Assembly: GCA_964539385.1 (NCBI GenBank)
Contig: CAZIJC010000007.1
Span: 3,107 to 67,106 of the forward strand
Direction of reading: 5' to 3'
Length of the DNA: 64,000 nt
Source of the DNA: JAUVZF01 sp964539385
GTDB taxonomy: Bacteria > Planctomycetota > Phycisphaerae > FEN-1346
The first letter of the stretch is position 1, and each line of letters starts with the position of its first letter. The notes beneath the pieces were generated by a model, which saw nothing but the letters and a program-made list of their open reading frames with translations, was not told the origin of the DNA and ran no database searches. The position numbers and the translations under genes were made by a program. Below are positions 34,112-42,259 of the stretch, one piece after another.

Positions 34112-35017
34112 ATGCTCGGCGTCACATCATCGGGTCAGGGCCTGACGGTCGAGGCGCCCGCCAAGGTCAACCTGACACTTCGCGTGCTCGGCGTGCGGGA
34201 CGACGGCTACCACGATCTGGAGAGCGTTGTGGCGGCGGTTGCCCTGTTCGACACACTGGTCTTCGAGCCGGCAGACGGTCTTGACTTGGTGTGCCGGGGG
34301 TTCGAGGTCCCCGGAGGCGAGGACAACCTGGTGATGACGGCCGCGCGGGTCCTTGCCGACGAATGCCGCCCGGGGCAGGGGGCCCGGATACGTTTGGAGA
34401 AGCGCATCCCTCCCGGGCGGGGTTTCGGCGGCGGCTCGAGCGACGCTGCCGCCGCGCTCGTCGGCCTGAATGCGCTGTGGGACTGCGGCCTGGAGCGGCA
34501 GGAGTTGGCTCGTCTCGGCGCCGGCGTCGGCAGCGACGTGCCGCTGTTTCTGGCGTCGCCGCTGGCCGTCATGCGCGGCCGGGGCGAGCGCCTGGAACGG
34601 GTCTCGGCCGGCTCGGCCTGGTGGCTCGTCCTGGCGTGGCCCGACTACGAGATGCCGACGGCCGAGGTGTACGCGGCCTACGACAGGCTGGGCGCCTCGC
34701 TGGACGGCAGAGCGGCAGCGACCGGCATCTTGCCCCGCCTGGCGGGGCCGGCGCGGGGGGCTCGGCCGTTTCTGGTGAATGATTTGGAGGCAGCGGCCGA
34801 TAGTATTAGGCGGGGTCGGTTCGACGTGCGTGGATGTCTGGAACGTGCCGGAGCGACCGCCATCGGGATGACGGGAAGCGGATCGGCCTATTTCGCGGTT
34901 GCCGATACGGAGGTTGAGGCATGCCGCCTGGCCGAGGCCGCTCGCGCCGCGGGCGCGAAAACTCATGTTACAACACTACTGGCGGACGGGAAGCAGCAGC
35001 AGGAGAGACCGACATGA
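34112..35017 (+). CDS. ispE: 4-diphosphocytidyl-2-C-methyl-D-erythritol kinase
   Basis: This 301-aa GHMP kinase phosphorylates CDP-ME in the MEP route to isoprenoids. It shows the N-terminal APAKVNLTLRVLG, the P-loop-like PPGRGFGGGSSDAAAAL and a final TGSGSAYFAV. Two in-frame ATGs lie at 34046 and 34112. The second gives the family-length N-terminus, while at 34046 the SD-like GGAGGGG touches the ATG and cannot be well spaced. The 3' end overlaps spoVG by 4 bp (ATGA). The ispE-spoVG order is also seen in Bacillus, though with genes between. Confidence 0.93.
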   Translation: MLGVTSSGQGLTVEAPAKVNLTLRVLGVRDDGYHDLESVVAAVALFDTLVFEPADGLDLVCRGFEVPGGEDNLVMTAARVLADECRPGQGARIRLEKRIPPGRGFGGGSSDAAAALVGLNALWDCGLERQELARLGAGVGSDVPLFLASPLAVMRGRGERLERVSAGSAWWLVLAWPDYEMPTAEVYAAYDRLGASLDGRAAATGILPRLAGPARGARPFLVNDLEAAADSIRRGRFDVRGCLERAGATAIGMTGSGSAYFAVADTEVEACRLAEAARAAGAKTHVTTLLADGKQQQERPT

Positions 35018-35688
35018 AAGTCACGAATGTCAGCGTCAAGTTGTCGCCGCAGAGCGGCGACCGGTTAAAGGCCTTCTGCACGATGACGTTGGACGGCGAG
35101 TTCGTCGTGCGCGACCTGAAGATCATTGATGGGACGAACGGCCTGTTCGTCGCGATGCCATCCAGAAAACTGACGGACCACTGCCCAAAGTGCGGCGGAA
35201 AGAATCACCTGCGGGCCAAGTTCTGCAACGATTGTGGAGGCCGGCTCCCGGAGAACCGCATGTCGGACGAGGACGTGCAGGGCAAACTCCACGCCGACAT
35301 CGCGCATCCGATCAACTCCGACTGCCGCGCGCGGCTGCAGGACGTGATTCTCGAGGCCTATCGCGAGGAGATGGCCCGGGCGGGACGCGGCGAGACGGAG
35401 ACCGCCCCCGTCGGCGCCGACGTGCCCGAGGCGCCCGCGCCCGAACCGGCGACCGCTGAACCGCCGGCGGACATCAAGCCGGACGTGGCGGAAGCGCCGC
35501 CTCCCGAGCCGCCCGCCGAGGCCGACGCGGCGGAGGCACCGCCTCCCGAACCGCCCGCCGAGGCCGACGCGGCGGAGGCGCCGTCTCCCGAGCCGCCCGC
35601 CGAGGCGCCTGTTGAAGAAGTTCCCGACACCGAGGAAAAGCCCGAAGGCGAAGACAGGGGCCACATCTTCGGAGAGGGCGTCCTGTAA
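35014..35688 (+). CDS. spoVG: SpoVG-family protein with inserted zinc ribbon and repeat-rich tail
   Basis: This 224-aa protein begins with the SpoVG pattern MKVTNVSVKLSPQSGDRLKA, FVVRDLKIIDGTNGLFVAMPS and, later, DIAHPINSDCRARLQD. Between these two halves is an inserted zinc ribbon (CPKC at 57-60 and CNDC at 71-74) absent from Bacillus SpoVG, which is about 95 aa. After residue 135 the protein is Pro/Glu/Ala-rich with 14-residue repeats. SpoVG is a nucleic-acid-binding regulator in Gram-positive bacteria. It follows AGGAGAG and overlaps ispE by 4 bp. Confidence 0.9.
   Translation: MKVTNVSVKLSPQSGDRLKAFCTMTLDGEFVVRDLKIIDGTNGLFVAMPSRKLTDHCPKCGGKNHLRAKFCNDCGGRLPENRMSDEDVQGKLHADIAHPINSDCRARLQDVILEAYREEMARAGRGETETAPVGADVPEAPAPEPATAEPPADIKPDVAEAPPPEPPAEADAAEAPPPEPPAEADAAEAPSPEPPAEAPVEEVPDTEEKPEGEDRGHIFGEGVL
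35488..35610 (+). repeat. In-frame tandem repeat in spoVG
   Basis: A 42-bp unit encoding AEAPPPEPPAEADA occurs twice in full and a third time as a diverged copy (AEAPSPEPPAEAPV). It lies in the C-terminal tail of the SpoVG-family protein. Copy number may vary between strains; the repeats are probably a flexible linker or binding region. Confidence 0.75.
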
Positions 35689-35709
35689 CCGCGCGGCCGC
35701 CAATTCCGC

Positions 35710-35738
35710 TGGACTTGTCGCGGTTTGCAGTGTACAGT
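35710..35738 (+). promoter_or_regulatory. Promoter candidate for ilvB
   Basis: TGGACT (35710-35715) and TACAGT (35733-35738) are 17 bp apart, four of six matches each. The start would be near 35745, giving a leader of about 188 bases. The TACAGT -10 matches the one proposed for the DUF4258 pair at 3231. Confidence 0.4.
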
Positions 35739-35807
35739 AGTGGTGTTGTTCCTGCCCGGACGTTCGGTTTGACGGGCGGCTGAGATGGACGGCGACCGGC
35801 TGCGGAG

Positions 35808-35868
35808 GCCGGCGCCGGGACGCGGAGCCACGCCGGCTTCGCGCCCGATGAGGCGGGGCAAGGCCCCG
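35808..35868 (+). promoter_or_regulatory. Leader hairpins upstream of ilvB
   Basis: Two stems lie in the predicted leader: GCCGGCG (35808-35814) with CGCCGGC (35831-35837), and CGGGGC/GCCCCG with loop AAG (35854-35868) followed by TCTTGT. They could be regulatory, but the short open frame over this stretch has no run of branched-chain codons, so a classical attenuator is not supported. The remaining leader shows no T-box motif. Confidence 0.35.
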
Positions 35869-35932
35869 TCTTGTGATGGAACTCGGGCGGTGCGCCTCAC
35901 CGGCCATCGTCCACGGATGAAGGAGCCGTCCC

Positions 35933-37606
35933 ATGCCTGATCGCAACGGTGCGCATATCCTCCTGGAAGCCCTGAAGGCCGAAGGTGTTGACACGGTTTT
36001 CGGCGTACCCGGCGGGGCGGTCATTCCCCTTCTCGACGCCTTCTACGATGACACGGACCTGCGGTTCATCCTCATGCGGCACGAGCAGGGCGCCGGGCAT
36101 GCGGCCGACGGGTACGCCCGGGCCAGCGGCAAGGTCGGCGTCTGCCTTGCCACCTCCGGTCCCGGGGCCACGAACCTCGTGACGGCACTGGCCACCGCGA
36201 ATTTCGATTCGGTGCCGATGGTGGCCATCACGGGCCAGGTCAAGACGCACCTGATCGGCAACGACGCGTTTCAGGAGGCCGACATCACGGGCATCGTTCG
36301 CCCCTGCACCAAGCACACGTACCTTGTGAGGGACGTGACCCGGCTGGGCGAGTGTTTGCGAGCGGCGTTTCACATTGCCCGCACCGGCCGGCCGGGGCCG
36401 GTCCTCGTGGACATCCCCGTGGACGTGGCCGTTGCGAAGACCGGTGCGCCGCTTCCGGATAGCGTGGACATTCCCGGCTACAAGCCCGTCTACAAAGGCA
36501 ACCGGCGCCAGATCAAACGGGCTGCTCAGGCGATCAACGCGGCCGAGAAACCGCTTCTGTACGTGGGCGGCGGCGTCGTCATCTCGGAGGCGTCGGACCT
36601 GCTGCACGAGATGGCCGTCAAGGGCAACATCCCCGTCACGACCACGCTCATGGCCCTGGGGGCGTTCCCGGAGGACCATCCCCTCTCGCTCAAGATGCTC
36701 GGCATGCACGGGACGGCGTACGCCAACTACGCGGTCCAGGAGGCCGACCTGCTGATAGCCGTGGGGGCGCGCTTCGACGATCGGATCACCGGCGACGTGT
36801 CGAAGTTCGCCACGAACGCCACAATCCTGCACATCGACATCGACCCGACGTCGATCTCGAAGAACATCCGTGTGGACATCCCGGTCGTCGGCGACGCCTC
36901 CGACATCCTGGCGGGGCTGCTGTCGCTCATGGAGCATCGCGACCGCAAGGCGTGGCTCGAACAGATTCAGGCGTGGAAGACCGAGTACCCCCTCGCCTAC
37001 AAGGGCGACGGTCTGAAGCCCCAGTACGTGGTCGAGCAGATATGCGAGGCATCCGGGGGCGAGGCCATCGTCTGCACCGAGGTCGGCCAGAACCAGATGT
37101 GGGCGGCCCAGTGGTACACGCACACGCGGCCGCGGCACTTCATCTCCTCCGGCGGACTCGGAACCATGGGATACGGCTTCCCGGCCGCCATCGGCGCGCA
37201 GGTTGGCCGGCCCGACGCCATCGTCGTCGACGTGGCCGGCGACGGGTCGATCCAGATGAACATCCAGGAACTCGCCCCGGCGGTCCACGAGAAGATCCCC
37301 GTCAAGGTCTGTATCCTCAACAACGGGTACCTGGGCATGGTGCGCCAGTGGCAGGAACTGTTCTACGACCGGCGCTACGCCGCAACGCAACTGCTGGGGA
37401 ACCCCGACTTCGTCGCCGTGGCCGAGGCGTACGGGGCCAACGGCGTGCGGGTGACCAGGCCCGAGGAGGTCCGCCCGGCGCTGGACAGAGCCTTCGCTGA
37501 CCGCGAGGTCTGGGTCCTCGATTTCGCCATCGAGCCCGAAGAGAACGTCTTCCCGATGGTCCCCGCCGGCGAAGCCATCGACCGGATGATCGGCGGCATG
37601 GCGTAA
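35933..37606 (+). CDS. ilvB: Acetolactate synthase large subunit
   Basis: This 557-aa TPP enzyme makes acetolactate or acetohydroxybutyrate, the first common step to valine, leucine and isoleucine. Visible are FGVPGGAVIPLLDAF, the catalytic Glu in RHEQGAGHAADGYARA, TSGPGATN, the FAD-region AVGARFDDRITG, and the TPP motif GDGSIQMN...NNGYLGMVRQWQ. The ATG follows AAGGAG. Length is normal. The small regulatory subunit and ilvC follow in the same direction. Confidence 0.96.
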   Translation: MPDRNGAHILLEALKAEGVDTVFGVPGGAVIPLLDAFYDDTDLRFILMRHEQGAGHAADGYARASGKVGVCLATSGPGATNLVTALATANFDSVPMVAITGQVKTHLIGNDAFQEADITGIVRPCTKHTYLVRDVTRLGECLRAAFHIARTGRPGPVLVDIPVDVAVAKTGAPLPDSVDIPGYKPVYKGNRRQIKRAAQAINAAEKPLLYVGGGVVISEASDLLHEMAVKGNIPVTTTLMALGAFPEDHPLSLKMLGMHGTAYANYAVQEADLLIAVGARFDDRITGDVSKFATNATILHIDIDPTSISKNIRVDIPVVGDASDILAGLLSLMEHRDRKAWLEQIQAWKTEYPLAYKGDGLKPQYVVEQICEASGGEAIVCTEVGQNQMWAAQWYTHTRPRHFISSGGLGTMGYGFPAAIGAQVGRPDAIVVDVAGDGSIQMNIQELAPAVHEKIPVKVCILNNGYLGMVRQWQELFYDRRYAATQLLGNPDFVAVAEAYGANGVRVTRPEEVRPALDRAFADREVWVLDFAIEPEENVFPMVPAGEAIDRMIGGMA

Positions 37607-37642
37607 GAATTGCGGATTTCGGATTGGCGCGGGGGTGCCTTT

Positions 37643-37663
37643 CCGCTTGCCGCCGGCGAGCGG
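37643..37663. repeat. Hairpin in the ilvB-ilvH spacer
   Basis: CCGCTTGCC and GGCGAGCGG pair (one G-U) around GCC. It is a 9-pair stem 45 bp upstream of ilvH. No T-run follows; it probably affects mRNA stability between the two cistrons. Adjacent GGATT-type fragments look like decayed intergenic repeats. Confidence 0.4.
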
Positions 37664-37707
37664 CAGGGATAGAATCGCGGATTGCCGGACAGGCGGAGGT
37701 TGTTAAT

Positions 37708-38184
37708 ATGCGTCACGTCATTAGTGCTATCGTGGAGAACAAGCCGGGCGTCCTGGCCCACATTGCGGGGCTGTTTGCGGGGCGGGGATTCAATATCGAC
37801 AGCCTCGCCGTCGGCGAGACCGAAGACCCCGCGCGCAGCCGCATGACGGTCGTGGCGCGCGGCGACGATGCGGTTCTGGAACAGATCCGCAAGCAACTCG
37901 GCAAGATCATCGACGTCATCAAGGTGGTGGATTTCTCCGGCGCCGACACCGTCGAGCGCGACCTGATGCTCATCAAAGTGGCCGCCAGCCCAGACCGCCG
38001 CGGCGAGGTCTTCGAGATCGCCGAGGTCTTCCGAGGCAAGGTCGTCGATATCGGGCCGAAACATCTGACGCTCGAGGTCTCGGGCCCCGAGAAGAAGATC
38101 GAGGCCTTCATCGACCTGGTGAAGCCTTACGGGGTCAAGGAACTCGTCCGGACCGGCCGCATCGCCCTGGCCCGCGGAGGGTAG
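37708..38184 (+). CDS. ilvH: Acetolactate synthase small (regulatory) subunit
   Basis: This 158-aa protein starts MRHVISAIVENKPGVLAHIAGLFAG (shown in parts: MRHVISAIVENKPGVL then AHIAGLF). It has the ACT domain with GRGFNIDSLAVGETED. The C-terminal ACT-like half has RRGEVFEIAEVFRGKVVDIG. It binds valine in homologues and controls IlvB. The ATG at 37708 follows GGAGG by eight bases, and upstream in-frame residues are not conserved. It lies 101 bp after ilvB. Confidence 0.95.
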   Translation: MRHVISAIVENKPGVLAHIAGLFAGRGFNIDSLAVGETEDPARSRMTVVARGDDAVLEQIRKQLGKIIDVIKVVDFSGADTVERDLMLIKVAASPDRRGEVFEIAEVFRGKVVDIGPKHLTLEVSGPEKKIEAFIDLVKPYGVKELVRTGRIALARGG

Positions 38185-38218
38185 AGGCGTCGGCCGAGCC
38201 CGCCGCGGGAGCACGTAG

Positions 38219-38278
38219 GCCGGGGCGTGCCCCGGCGCATCGTGCATGTTGCCGGGGCGTGCCCCGTACGGGCCGCGC
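38219..38278. repeat. Palindrome pair upstream of ilvC
   Basis: GCCGGGGC and GCCCCGGC flank GT (38219-38236), the same plan as the palindrome at 868-885. A near copy follows (GCCGGGGCGTGCCCCG, 38251-38266) and runs into CCCGTACGGGCCGCGC (38263-38278), the 16-mer also seen at 18677 and 20509. Two repeat families therefore meet in this 130-bp ilvH-ilvC spacer; no gene fits here. Confidence 0.6.
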
Positions 38279-38314
38279 TGAGCCTCTGCAAGGACGCCAC
38301 GCAAGGAGACAGTC

Positions 38315-39316
38315 ATGGCCAAAGTGTATCACGACGACGATGTTGACATGGAGCCGATCCTTGCCAAGACGGTCGGCATCGTCGGCTACGGCAGCCAGGG
38401 CCACGCCCAGGCGCAGAACCTGCGCGACTCCGGCGTCGGCGTCCTCGTGGCTGAGGTCGAGGGCACCGACAACTACCAACTGGCCGTCGACCACGGGTTC
38501 GAGCCTATGACGGCCGCCGAGGTCACCCGGCAGGCCGACCTTATCCAGATCCTCATCCCCGACGAGATCCAGGGCGGGGTCTACGAGAAGGAGATCGCCC
38601 CGAACCTGGCGGCCGGCAAGGCGCTGGGCTTCAGCCACGGCTTCAACATCCACTTCCGCCAGATCGTGCCGCCCGAGGACGTCGACGTGATCATGGTGGC
38701 GCCGAAAGGTCCAGGCCACACGGTTCGCGGCGAGTTCGTCGATGGCGGCGGCGTGCCGATGCTGTTTGCCGTCCAGCAGGATGCTTCCGGCACGGCGCGC
38801 GCCGTGGCGATGGCCTACGCCAAGGCCATCGGCGGCGCCCGGGCCGGCATCCTCGAAACCACCTTCGCCGAGGAGACCGAGACCGACCTGTTCGGCGAGC
38901 AGGTGGTCCTGTGCGGCGGTGTGACGAGCCTCATCAAGGCCGCCTTCGAGACGCTCGTGGCGGCCGGGTACCAGCCGGAACTCGCCTACTTCGAGGTCAT
39001 GCACGAACTGAACCTCATCGTGCGGCTGCTTGTCCAGGGCGGCCTGTCGTACATGTGGTACTCGGTGTCGAACACGGCCGAGTACGGCGGCCTGACGCGC
39101 GGCGACGTGCTGATCGATCAGGGAGTACGCGAGCGGATGCAGAAGATCCTCGCGGACATTCAGGACGGCTCGTTCGCCAACGAGTGGGTCGAGGAGTGCA
39201 AGGCGGGCGGCAAGAAGTTCAAGCAACTCGAGGCCACCGAACGCGCCCACCAGGTCGAGACCGTCGGCAGAGAGATCCGGCGCCTGATGCCGTTCATCGA
39301 CGCCAAGGAAGTTTAG
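38315..39316 (+). CDS. ilvC: Ketol-acid reductoisomerase
   Basis: This 333-aa class I enzyme converts acetolactate to dihydroxy-isovalerate with NADPH and Mg. It shows VGIVGYGSQGHAQAQNLRDSG (GYGSQG dinucleotide motif), the PKGPGHTVRGEF loop, the metal ligands in EVMHELNLIV and, at the end, the SNTAEYGGLTRG segment. An AAGGAG precedes the ATG. The genes ilvB-ilvH-ilvC give most of the branched-chain pathway in one direction; ilvD is not in the window. Confidence 0.97.
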   Translation: MAKVYHDDDVDMEPILAKTVGIVGYGSQGHAQAQNLRDSGVGVLVAEVEGTDNYQLAVDHGFEPMTAAEVTRQADLIQILIPDEIQGGVYEKEIAPNLAAGKALGFSHGFNIHFRQIVPPEDVDVIMVAPKGPGHTVRGEFVDGGGVPMLFAVQQDASGTARAVAMAYAKAIGGARAGILETTFAEETETDLFGEQVVLCGGVTSLIKAAFETLVAAGYQPELAYFEVMHELNLIVRLLVQGGLSYMWYSVSNTAEYGGLTRGDVLIDQGVRERMQKILADIQDGSFANEWVEECKAGGKKFKQLEATERAHQVETVGREIRRLMPFIDAKEV

Positions 39317-39373
39317 TGCCGCAACGCCGCTTCACTCTCTGCGCGATGCCACGGCGCGGACCGCGTGCCGTCG

Positions 39374-39721
39374 TCAGTGTTGACGGTCGGCCTTGTCCTT
39401 CTGAATCCGTGTCAGGGCCTCCGACACGTCTTCGGCGAACACGAAGATGGTGTCGAGGCCGGTGACCAGCAACGCACTCCAGACGCGGTCCTGCAGCGAG
39501 CACAGCAGGAGTTTGCGGCCGGCCACGATCATGCGTTTCCGCAGGCGCAGCAGTTTGGAGATGCCGCTCGATGTCAGGAGCGCGAGGTCCGAAAAGTCGA
39601 GCACAACGTCGCGGTCCGCCTCGTTGAGGCGCACGTTTACCTCGGCCATTTCTTCCGACAGCACCGGATCGTCGGTCAGTTTGACGACCAGCGTGTCTTC
39701 GTTCCACTGTTGTACGGCCAT
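39374..39721 (-). CDS. STAS-domain (anti-anti-sigma factor-like) protein
   Basis: This 115-aa protein has the STAS pattern: VVLDFSDLALLTSSGISKLLRLRKRMI, where the Ser-Ser-Gly group carries the usual phosphorylated serine, and the GRKLLLCSLQDRVWSALLVTGLDTIF segment. The ATG follows AGGAAGGAA. Its partner anti-sigma kinase is not adjacent. The gene lies 26 bp after the RNase HII-like gene on the same strand, so the two are probably co-transcribed, although a functional link is not established. Confidence 0.85.
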   Translation of the reverse strand: MAVQQWNEDTLVVKLTDDPVLSEEMAEVNVRLNEADRDVVLDFSDLALLTSSGISKLLRLRKRMIVAGRKLLLCSLQDRVWSALLVTGLDTIFVFAEDVSEALTRIQKDKADRQH

Positions 39722-39747
39722 TGGCGTTCCTTCCTGCCGGCCCCCGT

Positions 39748-40728
39748 CTATCGGCAGCGGAGTATTGCCGCGTCCGGCACGCCCGCCGCCTTGCGCGCCG
39801 CTGCCACGTCGTCCAGAAATCGCCAGGCGTCCAGTCCGTAGCCGGCCGTCGGCGCCAGCCCCGGAACGAGCGACTGGAAGTAACCGTTCAGTTGGCGCAT
39901 GTGGAGTTCGCGGACGTACTTGGCAGCCATCGACGCCAGGGCCGTGAAGAGACTCCACGTTTCGCACCGTGTGCGGACCGTCAGGTGCACCGGGCCCGCC
40001 GAACCGCCGCCATGAAGGCGGTAGCGGCTGACCGCCCGTGCTTCCTCGAGCGTTTCGACTCGCGTCATCGGAAAGGCGGCGGCCAACAGGCCCGCGTAGT
40101 ATCGCCGCCCGCCGTGGCGGTCCATCGTCACGTGGATGGGTTGGTGCGGCCATCGGGTCCGGAGGTCGGTCAGGATGTCGGCCGTAAGAGCGAACAGCGC
40201 CGAGGCCTTGTTCCGAGTGGTTTGGACCAGGCGATTGAAGCGCGCGGGCGCGGCGACGTTCACGCGCAGTCCGGCCGCAGCAGCGCCGAGCCTTGCCAGG
40301 CCTTCAGCCAGATGCTCGGCCGCCGTCCTGATCTCCTCGGTCTGCGTCGCCGCCGGCAGGGCCAGCCGCTTAGGGCTGTCCCACGGCCGTGGCGTGGCGC
40401 GCCCGGCCTCGTCCGCCCCGGAGGAAACCACCGTCACGGCGAGAAACTCTGCCAGCGACGAAGGTCTGGTATCCATCGCCGCAAGGAACCCGAGGACGGC
40501 CCGTTCGAGGGTCGCGATGTCGCCACCGCCGTACGCCACTTTGGAGTCGCAGATGACGACGCGCGAACTCCTGCCGGACGGCCGCTTGCGAACGTGCCCG
40601 CGCAGGGCTCCCCACAGGTTCGGGTCGCCGGCGGCGTCGCCGGGGAACTTGCCGGCGGCGGCCGCTACCACGAGCGGGCCGAGGTGCGGACCGTACCCCG
40701 CCTCGTCGATTCCGACCAGGATCGCCAT
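39748..40728 (-). CDS. RNase HII-like protein, divergent
   Basis: This 326-aa protein begins MAILVGIDEAGYGPHLGPLVVA, very like the RNase HII start (DEAGRGP...GP). Further matches to the active-site order are CDSK (Asp61) and VTMDRHGG (Asp203). RNase HII normally has about 200-230 aa, so this is longer, with extra segments (about 30-55 and 85-130). It may cut RNA in RNA-DNA hybrids or have a new role. A standard rnhB elsewhere in the genome cannot be excluded. It forms an operon with the STAS protein. The nuclease call rests on motifs only. Confidence 0.7.
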   Translation of the reverse strand: MAILVGIDEAGYGPHLGPLVVAAAAGKFPGDAAGDPNLWGALRGHVRKRPSGRSSRVVICDSKVAYGGGDIATLERAVLGFLAAMDTRPSSLAEFLAVTVVSSGADEAGRATPRPWDSPKRLALPAATQTEEIRTAAEHLAEGLARLGAAAAGLRVNVAAPARFNRLVQTTRNKASALFALTADILTDLRTRWPHQPIHVTMDRHGGRRYYAGLLAAAFPMTRVETLEEARAVSRYRLHGGGSAGPVHLTVRTRCETWSLFTALASMAAKYVRELHMRQLNGYFQSLVPGLAPTAGYGLDAWRFLDDVAAARKAAGVPDAAILRCR

Positions 40729-40911
40729 GTGGCCTCACCCCTCGCGCTCGACCGGGAACAACTTTCCCCCGGCGGTGCGACTGCCGATGATTCTACTGCA
40801 TTGCGTTCACGTCGGCAAGGCCCGTCCCGGGGCGTGTGGTGCGCCGATTTTCTTCGACACCCGGCCGCCGGTTTGCGAGAATTGCGCCACGGTCGACGGG
40901 AGGAAGGGCTG

Positions 40912-42141
40912 ATGAGCGACTGGCCGTTGCGGCTGATGAGTTTCGGCGGGCTGCTGGTGATGCTTGCCATCGCGTTTGCCTTGAGCGAGAACCGGCGCCG
41001 GATCAGCCTGCGCGTCGTCCTGACGGGCCTCGGGCTGCAACTCGTCCTGGCGGTTGTGATCTTTCTGACGAGAATCGGCAGCGCCTTGTTCACGGCGACC
41101 GACAGGGCCTTTGCGTTCTTCCTGGCGGCCAGCAACGAGGGGGCGGGGTTCCTGTTCGGCCGCCTTACGACGGACTACGGCCTCGGCGCCGTCGTGGCGT
41201 TCCAGGTGCTGCCGATCGTCATCTTCTTCTCGGCCCTGGCGGGCATTCTTCACCACTTCGGCATCACGCAGTTGGTCGTCCGGGCCATGGCGCGCCTCAT
41301 GCAGAAGGTCATGAACATCTCGGGCGCCGAGAGCCTGGCGTCGGCGCTGTTCGTCTTCTTCGGCATCGAGTCCACGACGGCCATTGGCCACTACATCCGC
41401 CGCATGACGCGCTCGGAACTCTTCACCCTTATGACCGCCTTCATGGCCACGATTGCCGGCACGGTCATGGGGGCGTACGTGTCGTTCGGCGCCTCGCCGG
41501 GCCATCTGCTGACGGCCAGCCTGATGAGCGCGCCGGCGGCCATCGTCATCGCCAAGATACTGATTCCGGAGACCGAACAGCCGCTGACGCGCGGCCGCGT
41601 CCGGTTCGACCCGCCGCGCGACTCGGTCAACGCCATCGACGCCGCCGCAAACGGGGCGGGGCAGGGGCTCAGGCTGGCGGTTACCATCGGGGCGATGCTG
41701 ATCGCCTTCGTCGGGCTCATCCATCTGGTGAACCTGATCCTTGGCGCGGCCTCCGGCCTGTGGCTGGACGAGGCGCTGACGCTCCAGGGCCTCCTGGGGT
41801 GGGCGTTCAGTCCGGTGGCATTCGTCATGGGCGTGCCGTGGGAGGATGCCCACGAGGTTGGCCAACTGCTGGGGACGAAGACGATCCTGAACGAGTTCCT
41901 GGCGTACGAGCAGATGCAGCCGCTGGCCGCGGAGGGGGTTATCGGAAAGCGGTCGGTCACCATCGCGACCTATGCCCTGTGCGGCTTTGCCAATTTCGGG
42001 TCGGTGGCGATCCTGGTAGGCGGCCTGGGGATGATCGACCCGGAGCGCAAAGGGCTGTTTGCGCGGCTGGGGATATGGGCCTTGGTGTCGGGCACGCTGG
42101 CGGCGTTCATGACGGCCTGCTACGCGGGGATGCTGGCGTAG
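40912..42141 (+). CDS. NupC-type concentrative nucleoside transporter
   Basis: This 409-aa membrane protein has about ten hydrophobic helices. It shows the CNT-family motifs FGRLTTDYGLGAVVAFQVLP, SGAESLASALFVFFGIEST, FMATIAGTVMGAYVS and, near the end, YALCGFANFGSVAILVGGLG (the transport-core GFANxSSIGI-like motif). Such proteins import nucleosides with sodium or protons. The ATG follows GGGAGGAAGG; open sequence upstream in frame is unrelated. A family-type palindrome lies just after the stop. Confidence 0.9.
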   Translation: MSDWPLRLMSFGGLLVMLAIAFALSENRRRISLRVVLTGLGLQLVLAVVIFLTRIGSALFTATDRAFAFFLAASNEGAGFLFGRLTTDYGLGAVVAFQVLPIVIFFSALAGILHHFGITQLVVRAMARLMQKVMNISGAESLASALFVFFGIESTTAIGHYIRRMTRSELFTLMTAFMATIAGTVMGAYVSFGASPGHLLTASLMSAPAAIVIAKILIPETEQPLTRGRVRFDPPRDSVNAIDAAANGAGQGLRLAVTIGAMLIAFVGLIHLVNLILGAASGLWLDEALTLQGLLGWAFSPVAFVMGVPWEDAHEVGQLLGTKTILNEFLAYEQMQPLAAEGVIGKRSVTIATYALCGFANFGSVAILVGGLGMIDPERKGLFARLGIWALVSGTLAAFMTACYAGMLA

Positions 42142-42154
42142 GCGTAGATTTGCC

Positions 42155-42182
42155 GCGCGGCGGGTCTCCCGACCCGCCGCGC
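42155..42182. repeat. Perfect palindrome after the nucleoside transporter gene
   Basis: GCGCGGCGGGTC and GACCCGCCGCGC flank TCCC, 12 perfect pairs. It starts 14 bp after the stop codon. It is the best-conserved copy of the family seen at 17292 and 30973 and probably folds at the end of the mRNA. Confidence 0.65.
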
Positions 42183-42213
42183 CTCACTCAGACCAATAAC
42201 GCGGCGCAGGCGA

Positions 42214-42244
42214 TTGCAGGCTGGCGCCGGTTGCGGTATGTAAT
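42214..42244 (+). promoter_or_regulatory. Promoter candidate for tRNA-Leu
   Basis: TTGCAG (42214-42219) is followed by TGTAAT (42239-42244) with 19 bp between; the alternative TATGTA gives a 17-bp spacer. The start would be about ten bases before the tRNA. Confidence 0.35.
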
Positions 42245-42259
42245 GCAGGCCCGGCGTGT

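Noticed and set aside
35488..35610. Slippage-prone repeat as a sign of a broken spoVG gene
   Set aside because: The 42-bp period keeps the reading frame, and the gene ends normally.
35845..35932. Leader peptide for branched-chain attenuation upstream of ilvB
   Set aside because: A small open frame exists, but it has no run of Leu, Ile or Val codons and the hairpins are weak.
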